DNA of 6,765 nt from Oscillospiraceae bacterium (GCA_015068175.1 SVLA01000112.1:1-6765); one strand, 5' to 3'. Positions 1 through 5,529 are shown, counted from the first letter of the stretch. Numbers and translations are program-made. The notes: generated by a model from the letters alone, not told the origin.

Positions 1-741
1 GCCATCATCCCCGAGGGCATCGTGGAATTCGTTCCCGAGTTCTCCGTGCTGATCGCTGAGATCAACGAGCTGCTGGCCGGCAGCAAGGCTGATGCCTTCA
101 ACAACCTGCCCTCCTGGGCTGAAAAGTATGCTTTCATCAAGGAAGGCCTGACCGCCGAGTCCTTCGCCGTTTTCGCCATCCTGCCCGAGAGCATCCAGCA
201 GCAGTTGTTCCTGGAGCGCGATCCCCACGGAAACGTGCAGGTGTCCCTGATCGAGTCCGAGAAGCTGTTCTCCGCCATGGTCAAGGAAAATCTGGCCGCC
301 CGCAAGGCCGCCGGCACCTTCAAGGGCAAGTTCTCCGCGCAGCATCACTTCTTCGGCTACGAAGGCCGCTGCGCTTTCCCCTCCAACTTCGACGCCGACT
401 ACTGCTACTCCCTGGGCTACAACGCCTTCATGCTGATCCAGTACGGCTACACCGGCTATCTGTCCAAGGTCTCCAACCTGCAGGCGCCCGCTGAAGAGTG
501 GGTGGCCGGCGGTATGCCCATCACCAAGATGATGAACATCGAGCGCCGCCACGGTGCCGACAAGCCCGTCATCCGCAAGGCTCTGGTGGAGCTGGACGGC
601 AACCCCTTCCGGTACTTCGCTGAGCATCGTGCCGAGTGGGCTGTGGAAACCTGCTACACCTATCCCGGCGCCATCCAGTACTTCGGACCCTCCGAAGTCT
701 GCGACCTGACCACCCGCACCCTGGCCCTGGAAAAGGCTTGA
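1..741 (+). CDS. pfp: Pyrophosphate--fructose-6-phosphate 1-phosphotransferase, C-terminal part
   Basis: Partial gene; the frame is already open at base 1 and ends at TGA 739-741, giving 246 residues. PPi-PFK reversibly transfers phosphate from pyrophosphate to fructose-6-phosphate in cytoplasmic glycolysis/gluconeogenesis, without ATP. The sequence shows the C-terminal half of the long, plant-beta-like clade: a DPHGNVQVS stretch (window residues 74-82), FGYEGRCAFPSNFD (118-131), the MNIERRHG motif (178-185) and PGAIQYFGP (222-230). Long-form enzymes run to about 550 residues, so a little under half is here; the PPi/ATP-deciding GGDD-type site lies upstream, outside the window. A GTG at 22 is an internal codon, not a start, because the frame continues upstream with good family-like sequence (IIPEGIVEF). 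An intrinsic terminator follows 11 bases after the stop. Choice of PPi over ATP is from family resemblance, not from seen catalytic residues. Confidence 0.92.
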   Translation, partial: AIIPEGIVEFVPEFSVLIAEINELLAGSKADAFNNLPSWAEKYAFIKEGLTAESFAVFAILPESIQQQLFLERDPHGNVQVSLIESEKLFSAMVKENLAARKAAGTFKGKFSAQHHFFGYEGRCAFPSNFDADYCYSLGYNAFMLIQYGYTGYLSKVSNLQAPAEEWVAGGMPITKMMNIERRHGADKPVIRKALVELDGNPFRYFAEHRAEWAVETCYTYPGAIQYFGPSEVCDLTTRTLALEKA

Positions 742-752
742 TCATTAAAATT

Positions 753-783
753 GCGCCTGCCCTCATGAGGGCAGGCGCTTTTT
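753..783 (+). terminator. Intrinsic terminator of pfp
   Basis: A perfect 12-bp inverted repeat (753-764 with 767-778, GCGCCTGCCCTC and its complement) is followed by five T (779-783). Because the two inner bases complete a palindrome, the working loop is CATG. On the - strand the same hairpin is followed by AATTTT, so it may also stop the convergent small gene ending at 799. A near copy lies at 1355-1388. Confidence 0.92.
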
Positions 784-798
784 CATTGCAGGGACGAT

Positions 799-1020
799 TC
801 AGGAATCGCCCACTGCTGCCATCGCCAAACGCAGCCGCCGATGATCCATCTCCTCGCACAGTGCAATATACCGTTCCAAAACCGTGCGTTCTTCCTTCAT
901 CAGCTTTCCAAGGATCCGCCCATAGGCAACTTCTAAACATTGGCACTGATTCCGCAGTTGCTGGTATAGCGTATCGCGTTCTGTCAAATTGCATATCCAA
1001 AGCTCTTGCTCCCGGGTCAT
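799..1020 (-). CDS. Small helical protein of unknown function, divergent to an XRE regulator
   Basis: I do not recognise this 73-residue protein. It is charged and likely all-helical: residues 1-30 (MTREQELWIC onward) and 40-68 (LMKEERTVLERYIALCEEMD) have heptad-like leucine and charge spacing that could form a coiled coil or helical hairpin. It has no signal peptide or membrane segment. Two cysteines (27-29 region, CQC) and C10, C56 are present but form no clear metal motif. The start at 1018-1020 is chosen because AAGGTGAG lies just upstream and because the promoter at 1040-1068 puts the transcript start near 1033, which excludes the longer frame beginning at 1068. A 5-residue longer start at 1033-1035 would be leaderless. 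It shares a control region with the XRE gene at 1112, so the two are probably coregulated. Ends convergent to pfp. Confidence 0.68.
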   Translation of the reverse strand: MTREQELWICNLTERDTLYQQLRNQCQCLEVAYGRILGKLMKEERTVLERYIALCEEMDHRRLRLAMAAVGDS

Positions 1021-1026
1021 CCCCCT

Positions 1027-1032
1027 CACCTT
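1027..1032 (-). promoter_or_regulatory. Ribosome binding site that sets the start at 1020
   Basis: On the - strand AAGGTG followed by AGGGGG precedes the ATG at 1018-1020. The other in-frame ATG at 1033-1035 has no such site and coincides with the predicted transcript start, so 1020 is preferred. Confidence 0.55.
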
Positions 1033-1039
1033 CATGCAT

Positions 1040-1068
1040 ATTATAGATGTTTTACGTCTATTTTGCAA
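1040..1068 (-). promoter_or_regulatory. Sigma-A promoter of the small divergent gene
   Basis: On the - strand TTGCAA (1063-1068) and a perfect TATAAT (1040-1045) are separated by 17 bp. The predicted transcript start is near 1033, just ahead of the ribosome site. The -10 overlaps the first ATAGA-N9-TCTAT dyad (1043-1061), so a protein bound there should block this promoter. TTGCAA is its own complement and could also act as the -35 of the + strand promoter. Confidence 0.75.
1043..1061. promoter_or_regulatory. Candidate operator dyad 1
   Basis: A 19-bp inverted repeat, ATAGATGT-TTT-ACGTCTAT, with 7 of 8 arm positions paired. It covers the -10 of the - strand promoter. It has the same architecture as dyad 2 (ATAGA-N9-TCTAT). 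Likely bound by the XRE protein encoded at 1112; this is inferred from position and symmetry. Confidence 0.6.
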
Positions 1069-1089
1069 TAGAAAGTTAATGTCTATGAT
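1063..1089 (+). promoter_or_regulatory. Probable promoter of the XRE regulator gene
   Basis: TTGCAA at 1063-1068 and TATGAT at 1084-1089 (5 of 6 to TATAAT) face the XRE gene, but the spacing is only 15 bp; the alternative TGATAC at 1086-1091 gives 17 bp with a poorer -10. Either way the -10 overlaps dyad 2, which fits autorepression. Weaker call than the - strand promoter. Confidence 0.4.
1068..1086. promoter_or_regulatory. Candidate operator dyad 2
   Basis: A second 19-bp inverted repeat of the form ATAGA-N9-TCTAT (ATAGA 1068-1072, TCTAT 1082-1086), centred 25 bp from dyad 1. It overlaps the likely -10 of the XRE gene. Inner bases are less symmetrical than in dyad 1. Confidence 0.55.
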
Positions 1090-1111
1090 ACATTTTCAAC
1101 GGTGATGTACT

Positions 1112-1351
1112 ATGGAACTGACCTTTGGCGAAAAAATCAGATTGCTCCGGGAAAATCGGGAGCTGAATCAAACAGAGTTGGGCCAAGCTGTCAATATGAC
1201 CCAACGCAAGGTGTCCTACATTGAACGCGGCAAATATGAGCCCAGCATGGAGGATATTCGTTTGCTTTGCCTGTTCTTCAACGTATCTGCCGATTATCTG
1301 CTGGGGTTCTCCAAACCCCTTCCCTACCCCAAACGCCACGACCGATCATAA
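1112..1351 (+). CDS. XRE/Cro-CI family helix-turn-helix transcriptional regulator
   Basis: A 79-residue protein made almost wholly of one HTH_3 (Cro/CI-type) DNA-binding domain, residues 6-66. The features of the family are visible: GEKIRLLRENRELNQTELGQ (helices 1-2), then MTQRKVSYIERGKYEPSMED (recognition helix and following turn, with the family's S/YIERG motif at 36-40) and LLCLFFNVSADYLLGF (52-67), the usual end of the fold. There is no effector or dimerisation domain, only a 13-residue basic tail. The start is supported by GGTGAT at 1101-1106, six bases from the ATG. It probably represses its own gene and the divergent small gene by binding the two dyads at 1043-1086. TAA at 1349-1351 is directly followed by a terminator. 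This single-domain size is common for phage-like or toxin-antitoxin regulators as well as for chromosomal ones; no toxin is evident here. Confidence 0.9.
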   Translation: MELTFGEKIRLLRENRELNQTELGQAVNMTQRKVSYIERGKYEPSMEDIRLLCLFFNVSADYLLGFSKPLPYPKRHDRS

Positions 1352-1354
1352 CAC

Positions 1355-1388
1355 AAGCGCCTGCCCTCATGGGGGCAGGCGCTTTTTT
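1355..1388 (+). terminator. Intrinsic terminator of the XRE gene, possibly two-way
   Basis: A 12-bp perfect stem (1355-1366 with 1373-1384, AAGCGCCTGCCC and its complement) is followed by six T (1383-1388). It differs from the pfp terminator core by one base. On the - strand only a short T-poor tail follows, so it is a weaker stop for the convergent kdgA-kdgK-DUF1292 operon, for which no other terminator is seen. Confidence 0.9.
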
Positions 1389-1395
1389 GCTTCGT

Positions 1396-1689
1396 TCAAT
1401 CCTCGAAAGTCAGGATATCCTTATACCGCTCCTTGAAGATGCCGTAGACCGCCTGGAGGATCTGCTCGTCCTCCACAGCCAGGTAATCCTCGGTCTCCTC
1501 ATCCACGGGCCGGATCTCCAGGATCAGAATCTCGTTGCTCTCTTCATCCGCAGGCATCAGCACCAGGTATTCCTTGCCCTGATATTCCACGGTGTCCAGA
1601 TACTCGAACTCCACATCCTGGCCGTCGCTATTGGTCAGCACCAAAATGTTGGTTGCTTCCTCGTCAACAAACATGTCGTAGTTGTCCAT
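1396..1689 (-). CDS. DUF1292 family protein (YrzB-like)
   Basis: A 97-residue, strongly acidic protein of unknown molecular function. Residues 13-65 carry the DUF1292 pattern: a strand ending in a polar turn (NILVLTNSDGQDVEFEYLDT), then GKEYLVLMPADEE and EILILEI, followed by an acidic stretch and a C-terminal helix (74-92, EDEQILQAVYGIFKERYKD). It is soluble, with no signal or membrane segment. It is the last gene of the kdg operon: AGAGGT at 1695-1700 overlaps the kdgK stop codon (1700-1702) and only ten bases separate the two frames, so translation is likely coupled. In many Firmicutes the family sits near yrrK/ruvX and mltG rather than with sugar genes, so this setting is unusual but gives no proven link to sugar metabolism. 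Confidence 0.88.
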   Translation of the reverse strand: MDNYDMFVDEEATNILVLTNSDGQDVEFEYLDTVEYQGKEYLVLMPADEESNEILILEIRPVDEETEDYLAVEDEQILQAVYGIFKERYKDILTFED

Positions 1690-1699
1690 GTCTTACCTC

Positions 1700-2722
1700 T
1701 TACCGCTGGATCCGGCCGGAACCGTCGCCGCCGGCCAGCTTCTCCACCTCGGCCACGGTGACCATGTTGTAGTCGCCGCCGATGGAGTGCTTCAGCGCGG
1801 AAGCCGCAACAGCGAATTCCACAGCCTCCTGGGTGGATTTGCCGCTCAGCAGGGAATAGATCAGGCCGCCGCCGAAGGAGTCACCGCCGCCCACGCGGTC
1901 GATAATGTGCAGGTCATACTTCTTGGAGAAGCAGTAATTCTCGCCGTCGAACAGCATGGCGGACCAGCCGTTGTCAAAGGCGGAATGGCTCTCACGCAGG
2001 GTGATGGCAACCTTCTCAAAGCCGAACTTGTCCGCAAGCTGCTTGGCCACGGACTTGTAGCCCTCGTGGTTGATGGTGCCGCCGTAGATATCGGTGGCCT
2101 CAGCCTCGATGCCGAACACATCCTTGGCATCTTCCTCGTTGGAGATGCACACGTCGATATACTGGGCCAGCTTGGTCATGGCCGCATTGGCCTGGGCGCG
2201 GGTCCACAGCTTGCCGCGGTAGTTCAGGTCGCAGGAGATCTTGATGCCACGGGCCTTGGCAGCCTTACAAGCCTGCTCGCAGATCTCCACCAGGTTCTCG
2301 CCCAGAGCGGGGGTGATGCCGGTGAAGTGGAACCAGTCGGCGCCGTCGAAGATCTTGTCCCAATCGAAGTCCTCGGGCTTGGCCAGCTGGATGGCGGAGT
2401 GGGCGCGGTCATAGATGCACACGGAGCCGCGCTGGGAAGCGCCCTTCTCGTTGTAGTAGATACCCACCCGGTCGCCGCCACGGACGATCAGGGAGGTGTC
2501 CACGCCGTAACGGCGCAGGGAGTTGACCGCCGCCTGGCCGATGGCGTGGGCGGGCAGCTTGGTCACGAAGGCGGCATCCACGCCATAGTTGGCCAGGGAC
2601 ACAGCCACGTTGGCTTCGCCGCCGCCGAAGGTGAATTCCACGCTCTGGGCCTGGACGAAACGCTCATAGTTAAAAGGCTGCAGCCGCAGCATCAGTTCAC
2701 CGAAAGTAATAACTCTTGCCAT
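1700..2722 (-). CDS. kdgK: 2-dehydro-3-deoxygluconokinase (PfkB family)
   Basis: A 340-residue cytoplasmic sugar kinase that phosphorylates 2-keto-3-deoxygluconate with ATP to give KDPG. PfkB signatures are clear: GGGEANVAVSLA (33-44) and DRVGGGDSFGGGLI (275-288), in which Asp281 is the expected catalytic base and the preceding glycines form the anion hole. DLNYRGKLW (165-173) is the substrate-pocket stretch typical of KDG kinases and favours this over fructokinase or ribokinase. Length matches the family. ATG at 2720-2722 follows GAAAGGA, ten bases upstream. It is the second gene of the operon, 40 bp after kdgA, whose product uses KDPG; that pairing makes the substrate call stronger. The short tail after residue 330 (GGDGSGRIQR) is low in complexity and probably disordered. 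Confidence 0.93.
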   Translation of the reverse strand: MARVITFGELMLRLQPFNYERFVQAQSVEFTFGGGEANVAVSLANYGVDAAFVTKLPAHAIGQAAVNSLRRYGVDTSLIVRGGDRVGIYYNEKGASQRGSVCIYDRAHSAIQLAKPEDFDWDKIFDGADWFHFTGITPALGENLVEICEQACKAAKARGIKISCDLNYRGKLWTRAQANAAMTKLAQYIDVCISNEEDAKDVFGIEAEATDIYGGTINHEGYKSVAKQLADKFGFEKVAITLRESHSAFDNGWSAMLFDGENYCFSKKYDLHIIDRVGGGDSFGGGLIYSLLSGKSTQEAVEFAVAASALKHSIGGDYNMVTVAEVEKLAGGDGSGRIQR

Positions 2723-2762
2723 TGATATTTGTTCCTTTCAAATAAAATAAACGGATGGATTC

Positions 2763-3392
2763 TTATTCGCCCTTGGCAGCGGCCCGGGCTTCCAGGCACA
2801 GCTTGGTGATCTTATCCCAGTTGCCGGCGTTGATGTCGGCCTTGGGGCAGACCCAGCTGCCGCCCACAGCGTGGATGAAGGGTGCGTCAATGTATTCCTT
2901 GATGTTGGCCGCATTGACGCCGCCGGTGGGCAGGAACTTCACGCCCACAAAGGGAGCGGACAGATTCTTCATGGCGTTCAGGCCGCCGTAAACATTGGCG
3001 GGGAAGAACTTGATGACCTTCAGGCCGTGCTTCAGGGCGGCCATGATCTCGGTGGGGGTCACGCAGCCGGGGGTCACGGGAATGCCGTTCTCCACGCAGT
3101 AAGCCACCACTTCTTCGCTGTAGCCGGGGGAAACGATGAACTTGGCGCCCATCTCCACAGCCAGCTTGCACTGCTCCAGATTCAACACGGTGCCTGCACC
3201 CACCAGAACTTCGGGGCAATTCTCTGCCACAGCCTTGATCGCCTCGGGGGCGCAGGCGGTGCGGAAGGTGATCTCCATGGTATCCACGCCGCCGGCAGCC
3301 ATGGCTCTGGCGGCAGGCACGGCATCCTCGGCTTTGTCCAGGACAACAACGGGCACCACGATCGAATTCGCAAGTCTGCTCAAAACATCCAT
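2763..3392 (-). CDS. kdgA: 2-keto-3-deoxy-6-phosphogluconate (KDPG) aldolase
   Basis: A 209-residue class I aldolase that splits KDPG to pyruvate and glyceraldehyde-3-phosphate (KDPG/KHG aldolase, Eda family), the last step of hexuronate breakdown and of the Entner-Doudoroff route. Expected residues are present: Glu40 in MEITFRT (general acid/base), Arg44, Thr68 in GAGTV, Pro89 in VSPGY, Schiff-base Lys128 in VIKFFPA, and the phosphate loop PTGGV (155-159). The start at 3390-3392 is chosen over the longer open frame (to 3470) because AGGAGG (3402-3407) lies nine bases upstream, the family length fits, and the longer frame would begin in the promoter. First gene of the kdgA-kdgK-DUF1292 operon. 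No uronate isomerase or dehydratase genes are nearby, so the upstream pathway must be encoded elsewhere. Confidence 0.95.
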   Translation of the reverse strand: MDVLSRLANSIVVPVVVLDKAEDAVPAARAMAAGGVDTMEITFRTACAPEAIKAVAENCPEVLVGAGTVLNLEQCKLAVEMGAKFIVSPGYSEEVVAYCVENGIPVTPGCVTPTEIMAALKHGLKVIKFFPANVYGGLNAMKNLSAPFVGVKFLPTGGVNAANIKEYIDAPFIHAVGGSWVCPKADINAGNWDKITKLCLEARAAAKGE

Positions 3393-3401
3393 TAAAATAA
3401 A

Positions 3402-3407
3402 CCTCCT
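3402..3407 (-). promoter_or_regulatory. Ribosome binding site of kdgA
   Basis: A full AGGAGG on the - strand, nine bases before the ATG at 3392. It fixes the kdgA start. A 6-bp hairpin, TGGCTG-AAA-CAGCCA (3409-3423), stands one base upstream of it in the mRNA. Confidence 0.85.
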
Positions 3408-3446
3408 GTGGCTGAAACAGCCAAAATAAATATGGGAACGCACACT

Positions 3447-3464
3447 TTCGCATGATATTACGAA
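3447..3464. promoter_or_regulatory. Possible operator at the kdg transcription start
   Basis: An imperfect 18-bp dyad with outer arms TTCG and CGAA (6 of 9 pairs) lies just downstream of the -10, over the expected transcript start. Position suits a repressor responding to KDG or a uronate, but the symmetry is modest and no regulator gene for it is in the window. Confidence 0.3.
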
Positions 3465-3468
3465 TGTC

Positions 3469-3497
3469 ATTATAGTATTTTTCCCGGCCTATGTCAA
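3469..3497 (-). promoter_or_regulatory. Consensus sigma-A promoter of the kdg operon
   Basis: On the - strand a perfect TTGACA (3492-3497) and a perfect TATAAT (3469-3474) are spaced by 17 bp. The transcript should start near 3462, leaving a leader of about 70 bases. A promoter this close to consensus would be strong unless repressed, and an imperfect dyad sits right at the start site (3447-3464). Confidence 0.92.
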
Positions 3498-3535
3498 TGG
3501 CAAAAACCAACAGATTAAGACCTTCCCTCTTGTGC

Positions 3536-3574
3536 AAAAAAGCACCTGCCCCTCCAAGCAGGAAAGGCAGGTGC
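3536..3574 (-). terminator. Intrinsic terminator of the 111-residue unknown gene
   Basis: A 9-bp perfect stem, GCACCTGCC (3542-3550) with GGCAGGTGC (3566-3574), reads on the - strand into six T (3536-3541). It begins six bases after the stop codon of the gene at 3580 and separates it from the kdg promoter. Confidence 0.9.
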
Positions 3575-3579
3575 GCTCG

Positions 3580-3915
3580 TTATACTGCAGTGCAGGGGAC
3601 GATTTCCACGTAAAAGCTGATGCAAATGTCCTCAGGGCGGCCGTCATCGTCTACGGCTGTGGTCCAAACGTCGATGTTATAGACCTTTCCGGGGAACACA
3701 TCGTAAAGTTCTCCGCTTTCTTTATCGCGGAAACGGACGCCGATGTCTTCACCGGCCTCGTTGCGGATGATCTCCTTCACAGAAAGATGCAGGCTCCAAA
3801 ACTTGCTCAGCGGGATCATCTCCACCGGCGCACCGCCCTCATCCCGATAGCCATGACCTGCATAATATTCAAAGGTCCGGCTGCTGACCCGCAGATAAAA
3901 ATTCTCTTTTGCCAT
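3580..3915 (-). CDS. Hypothetical protein, 111 residues
   Basis: Not recognised. The protein is soluble, without signal peptide or membrane segment, and looks mainly beta-stranded, with alternating hydrophobic runs: FYLRVSSRTFEYY (6-18), LHLSVKEIIR (42-51), DIGVRFRDKESGELYDVFPG (57-76), YNIDVWTTAV (79-88) and DICISFYVEIVP (96-107). An acidic loop, DDDGRPED, is at 89-96. The gene is a neat one-gene unit: strong promoter (3948-3976), AGGAGG nine bases before the ATG, and its own terminator. That arrangement and good codon use argue that it is real and expressed. It lies between the uracil permease and the kdg operon but nothing ties it to either. Confidence 0.82.
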   Translation of the reverse strand: MAKENFYLRVSSRTFEYYAGHGYRDEGGAPVEMIPLSKFWSLHLSVKEIIRNEAGEDIGVRFRDKESGELYDVFPGKVYNIDVWTTAVDDDGRPEDICISFYVEIVPCTAV

Positions 3916-3947
3916 GATCCGTTTCCTCCTGTTATTTTTGTATGATC

Positions 3948-3976
3948 AGTATAGCAAGTTTCGGGCACCGTGTCAA
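3948..3976 (-). promoter_or_regulatory. Sigma-A promoter of the 111-residue unknown gene
   Basis: On the - strand TTGACA (3971-3976, perfect) and TATACT (3948-3953, 5 of 6) are spaced by 17 bp, and TGC directly before the -10 makes it an extended -10. The transcript should start near 3941, a leader of about 25 bases with AGGAGG at 3925-3930. Confidence 0.88.
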
Positions 3977-3984
3977 TACGACCC

Positions 3985-4021
3985 ATAAATAATGCCCGCC
4001 CTTCCAAACGGAGGGGCGGGC
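3985..4021 (-). terminator. Probable terminator of uraA
   Basis: A GC-rich hairpin, arms 3994-4005 and 4010-4021 around an AAAC loop, has 11 of 12 pairs on the - strand (one A-C mismatch). The tail read on the - strand is ATTATTTATG, so the U tract is broken and the terminator may be moderate. It lies 22 bases after the uraA stop. Confidence 0.72.
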
Positions 4022-4043
4022 GCAATACGGAAAACGGATCAGA

Positions 4044-5408
4044 TCACTCCTGGCGGGCGCCGAAGTTCACGGAGGTGTCGCCCTGGAGATTGGTGCCGAA
4101 TTCATAATCCTTGCCGGGCAAGATGGCGTTCATCACGATGCCGACCAGAGCGGCCACAGCCAGGCCGGAGAGCATGATGTTGACATTGCCGATGGTGAAG
4201 GCAATACCCTGCACATCGCCGGTGCCATACTTCAGGCCGATGGCCAGCACCAGGATCATGGCTGCGATCAGAACATTGCGGCTCTTGGTGAAGTCCACCT
4301 TGTTCTCCACCACGTTGCGGACACCGACGGCGGAGATCATACCGTACAGCACCAGGCTGACGCCGCCCATGGTGGCAGCAGGCATGGCCACGATCAGCGC
4401 GGCAAACTTGGGGCAGAAGCTCAGGACGATGGAGAAAATGGCAGCCAGGCGGATGACCTTGGGGTCATAGACCTTGGACAGGGCCAGAACGCCGGTGTTT
4501 TCGCCGTAAGTGGTGTTGGCAGGGCCGCCGAACAGAGCGGAAATGGTGGTGGCCAGGCCGTCACCGATCAGGGTCTTGTGCAGACCAGGGTCAGCAACAT
4601 AATTTCTGTCCACGGTGGAGGAAATGGCGCACATATCGCCGATGTGCTCCACGATGGTGGCCAGGGAAATGGGGGCGATGGTGATGACGGCGGTGATCAG
4701 CATGCTCACATCCAGCTCATCGTTGAAGATGGACAGGGCGGTCTCTTCCCAGATGATGGGCAGGCCGATCCACTTGGCCTCCGCCACGGTCTGGACAACA
4801 TGGTCCCGGGAAGCGGGGTCCACGATCATGGACACGGCATAGGAGGCCACAACGCCCAGCAGGATGGGGACGATCTTGATCATGCCCTTGCCCCAGATGT
4901 TGCAGATCACAACCACCAGAATGGCAGCCAGGGCCACGATCCAGTTGCCGGAGCAGCTGCCGATGGCGGTGCCGGACAGGGTCAGGCCGATGGCAATGAT
5001 GACGGGGCCGGTGACGATGGGCGGGAAGAAGCGCATGACCTTATTGGCGCCGAATACCTTGAACAGCAGAGCCAGGACCAGGTACACCAGGCCGGCCACC
5101 GCAACGCCGAAGCCGGAGTAGGTCAGGGGAATGTTGGCGCCGGAAGCGGTAACCAGACCGTAAGCGCCGAGGAACGCGAAGGAGGAACCCAGAAATGCAG
5201 GAACTTTGCGGCCGGTGATCAGGTGGAACAGCAACGTGCCCAAACCGGCGAACAGCAGGGTCGTGGAGACATTCAGGCCGGTCAGCGCGGGCACCAGGAC
5301 CGTGGCGCCGAACATGGCGAACAGATGCTGCAGGCCCAGCACCAGCATTTTGCCCGTACCCAAAGTCTTGGCGTCATAGATGGCTTCCTGAACATTTTGT
5401 TTTTCCAT
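4044..5408 (-). CDS. uraA: Uracil permease / NCS2-family nucleobase:proton symporter
   Basis: A 454-residue integral membrane transporter of the NCS2 (nucleobase-ascorbate) family, expected to have 14 membrane segments and to bring uracil, or possibly xanthine or uric acid, into the cell with protons. Hydrophobic helices run through the length, starting with TGKMLVLGLQHLFAMFGATV (18-37), with QHLF(A)MFGATVLVP the usual family opening. The substrate site is visible: Glu254 in VEHIGD (253-258), matching Glu241 of E. coli UraA, and Glu303 in GPANTTYGENTGVLALSK (295-312), matching Glu290 and the NCS2 signature N-x-G-x4-T/S-K. Asp258 stands where UraA has His245, as in many Firmicute members. The start at 5406-5408 is preferred over the longer frame to 5540 because GGAAAGGA (5417-5424) is eight bases upstream and the longer frame overlaps the promoter. 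Single-gene unit with a structured leader. Uracil is the likeliest substrate, but xanthine cannot be excluded. Confidence 0.92.
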   Translation of the reverse strand: MEKQNVQEAIYDAKTLGTGKMLVLGLQHLFAMFGATVLVPALTGLNVSTTLLFAGLGTLLFHLITGRKVPAFLGSSFAFLGAYGLVTASGANIPLTYSGFGVAVAGLVYLVLALLFKVFGANKVMRFFPPIVTGPVIIAIGLTLSGTAIGSCSGNWIVALAAILVVVICNIWGKGMIKIVPILLGVVASYAVSMIVDPASRDHVVQTVAEAKWIGLPIIWEETALSIFNDELDVSMLITAVITIAPISLATIVEHIGDMCAISSTVDRNYVADPGLHKTLIGDGLATTISALFGGPANTTYGENTGVLALSKVYDPKVIRLAAIFSIVLSFCPKFAALIVAMPAATMGGVSLVLYGMISAVGVRNVVENKVDFTKSRNVLIAAMILVLAIGLKYGTGDVQGIAFTIGNVNIMLSGLAVAALVGIVMNAILPGKDYEFGTNLQGDTSVNFGARQE

Positions 5409-5441
5409 AATATCTTTCCTTTCCAATGCGAAATTCAGGAA

Positions 5442-5479
5442 AAGGGGGCGCCCCACATAAAAATGCGGTTTGCCCCCTT
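5442..5479 (-). promoter_or_regulatory. Two-part hairpin in the uraA leader, possible attenuator
   Basis: In the uraA leader RNA an outer 8-bp stem (5472-5479 with 5442-5449, AAGGGGGC with GCCCCCUU) encloses an inner 6-bp stem (5463-5468 with 5453-5458) closed by a UUUU loop. The outer stem runs into four U (5440-5443), so the structure resembles a short terminator placed between promoter and ribosome site. No PyrR-binding loop or purine riboswitch core was recognised. Confidence 0.5.
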
Positions 5480-5500
5480 CCCTAATGTTTTTCCTTCGCC

Positions 5501-5529
5501 AGTATATCCCATTTCCGCCCAAATTGCAA
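5501..5529 (-). promoter_or_regulatory. Sigma-A promoter of uraA
   Basis: On the - strand TTGCAA (5524-5529) and TATACT (5501-5506) are spaced by 17 bp. The transcript should start near 5494, giving a leader of about 86 bases that holds the hairpin at 5442-5479. Confidence 0.8.

Noticed and set aside
753..1388. Terminator repeats as insertion-sequence ends
   Set aside because: They are direct, not inverted, no transposase lies between them, and each works as a terminator after a + strand gene. Only the insertion-module idea is kept as a finding.
1682..2725. Long + strand open frame of 347 codons opposite kdgK
   Set aside because: It mirrors kdgK codon for codon on the opposite strand; high GC at third positions removes stops there. 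It has no ribosome site and the protein is low-complexity.
3447..3464. CcpA cre site at the kdg promoter
   Set aside because: The TGWAANCGNTNWCA pattern does not fit here or elsewhere in the leader.
3393..3470. Longer N-terminus for KdgA
   Set aside because: It would start inside the -10 region of the consensus promoter and lacks a ribosome site; the ATG at 3392 has AGGAGG at proper distance.
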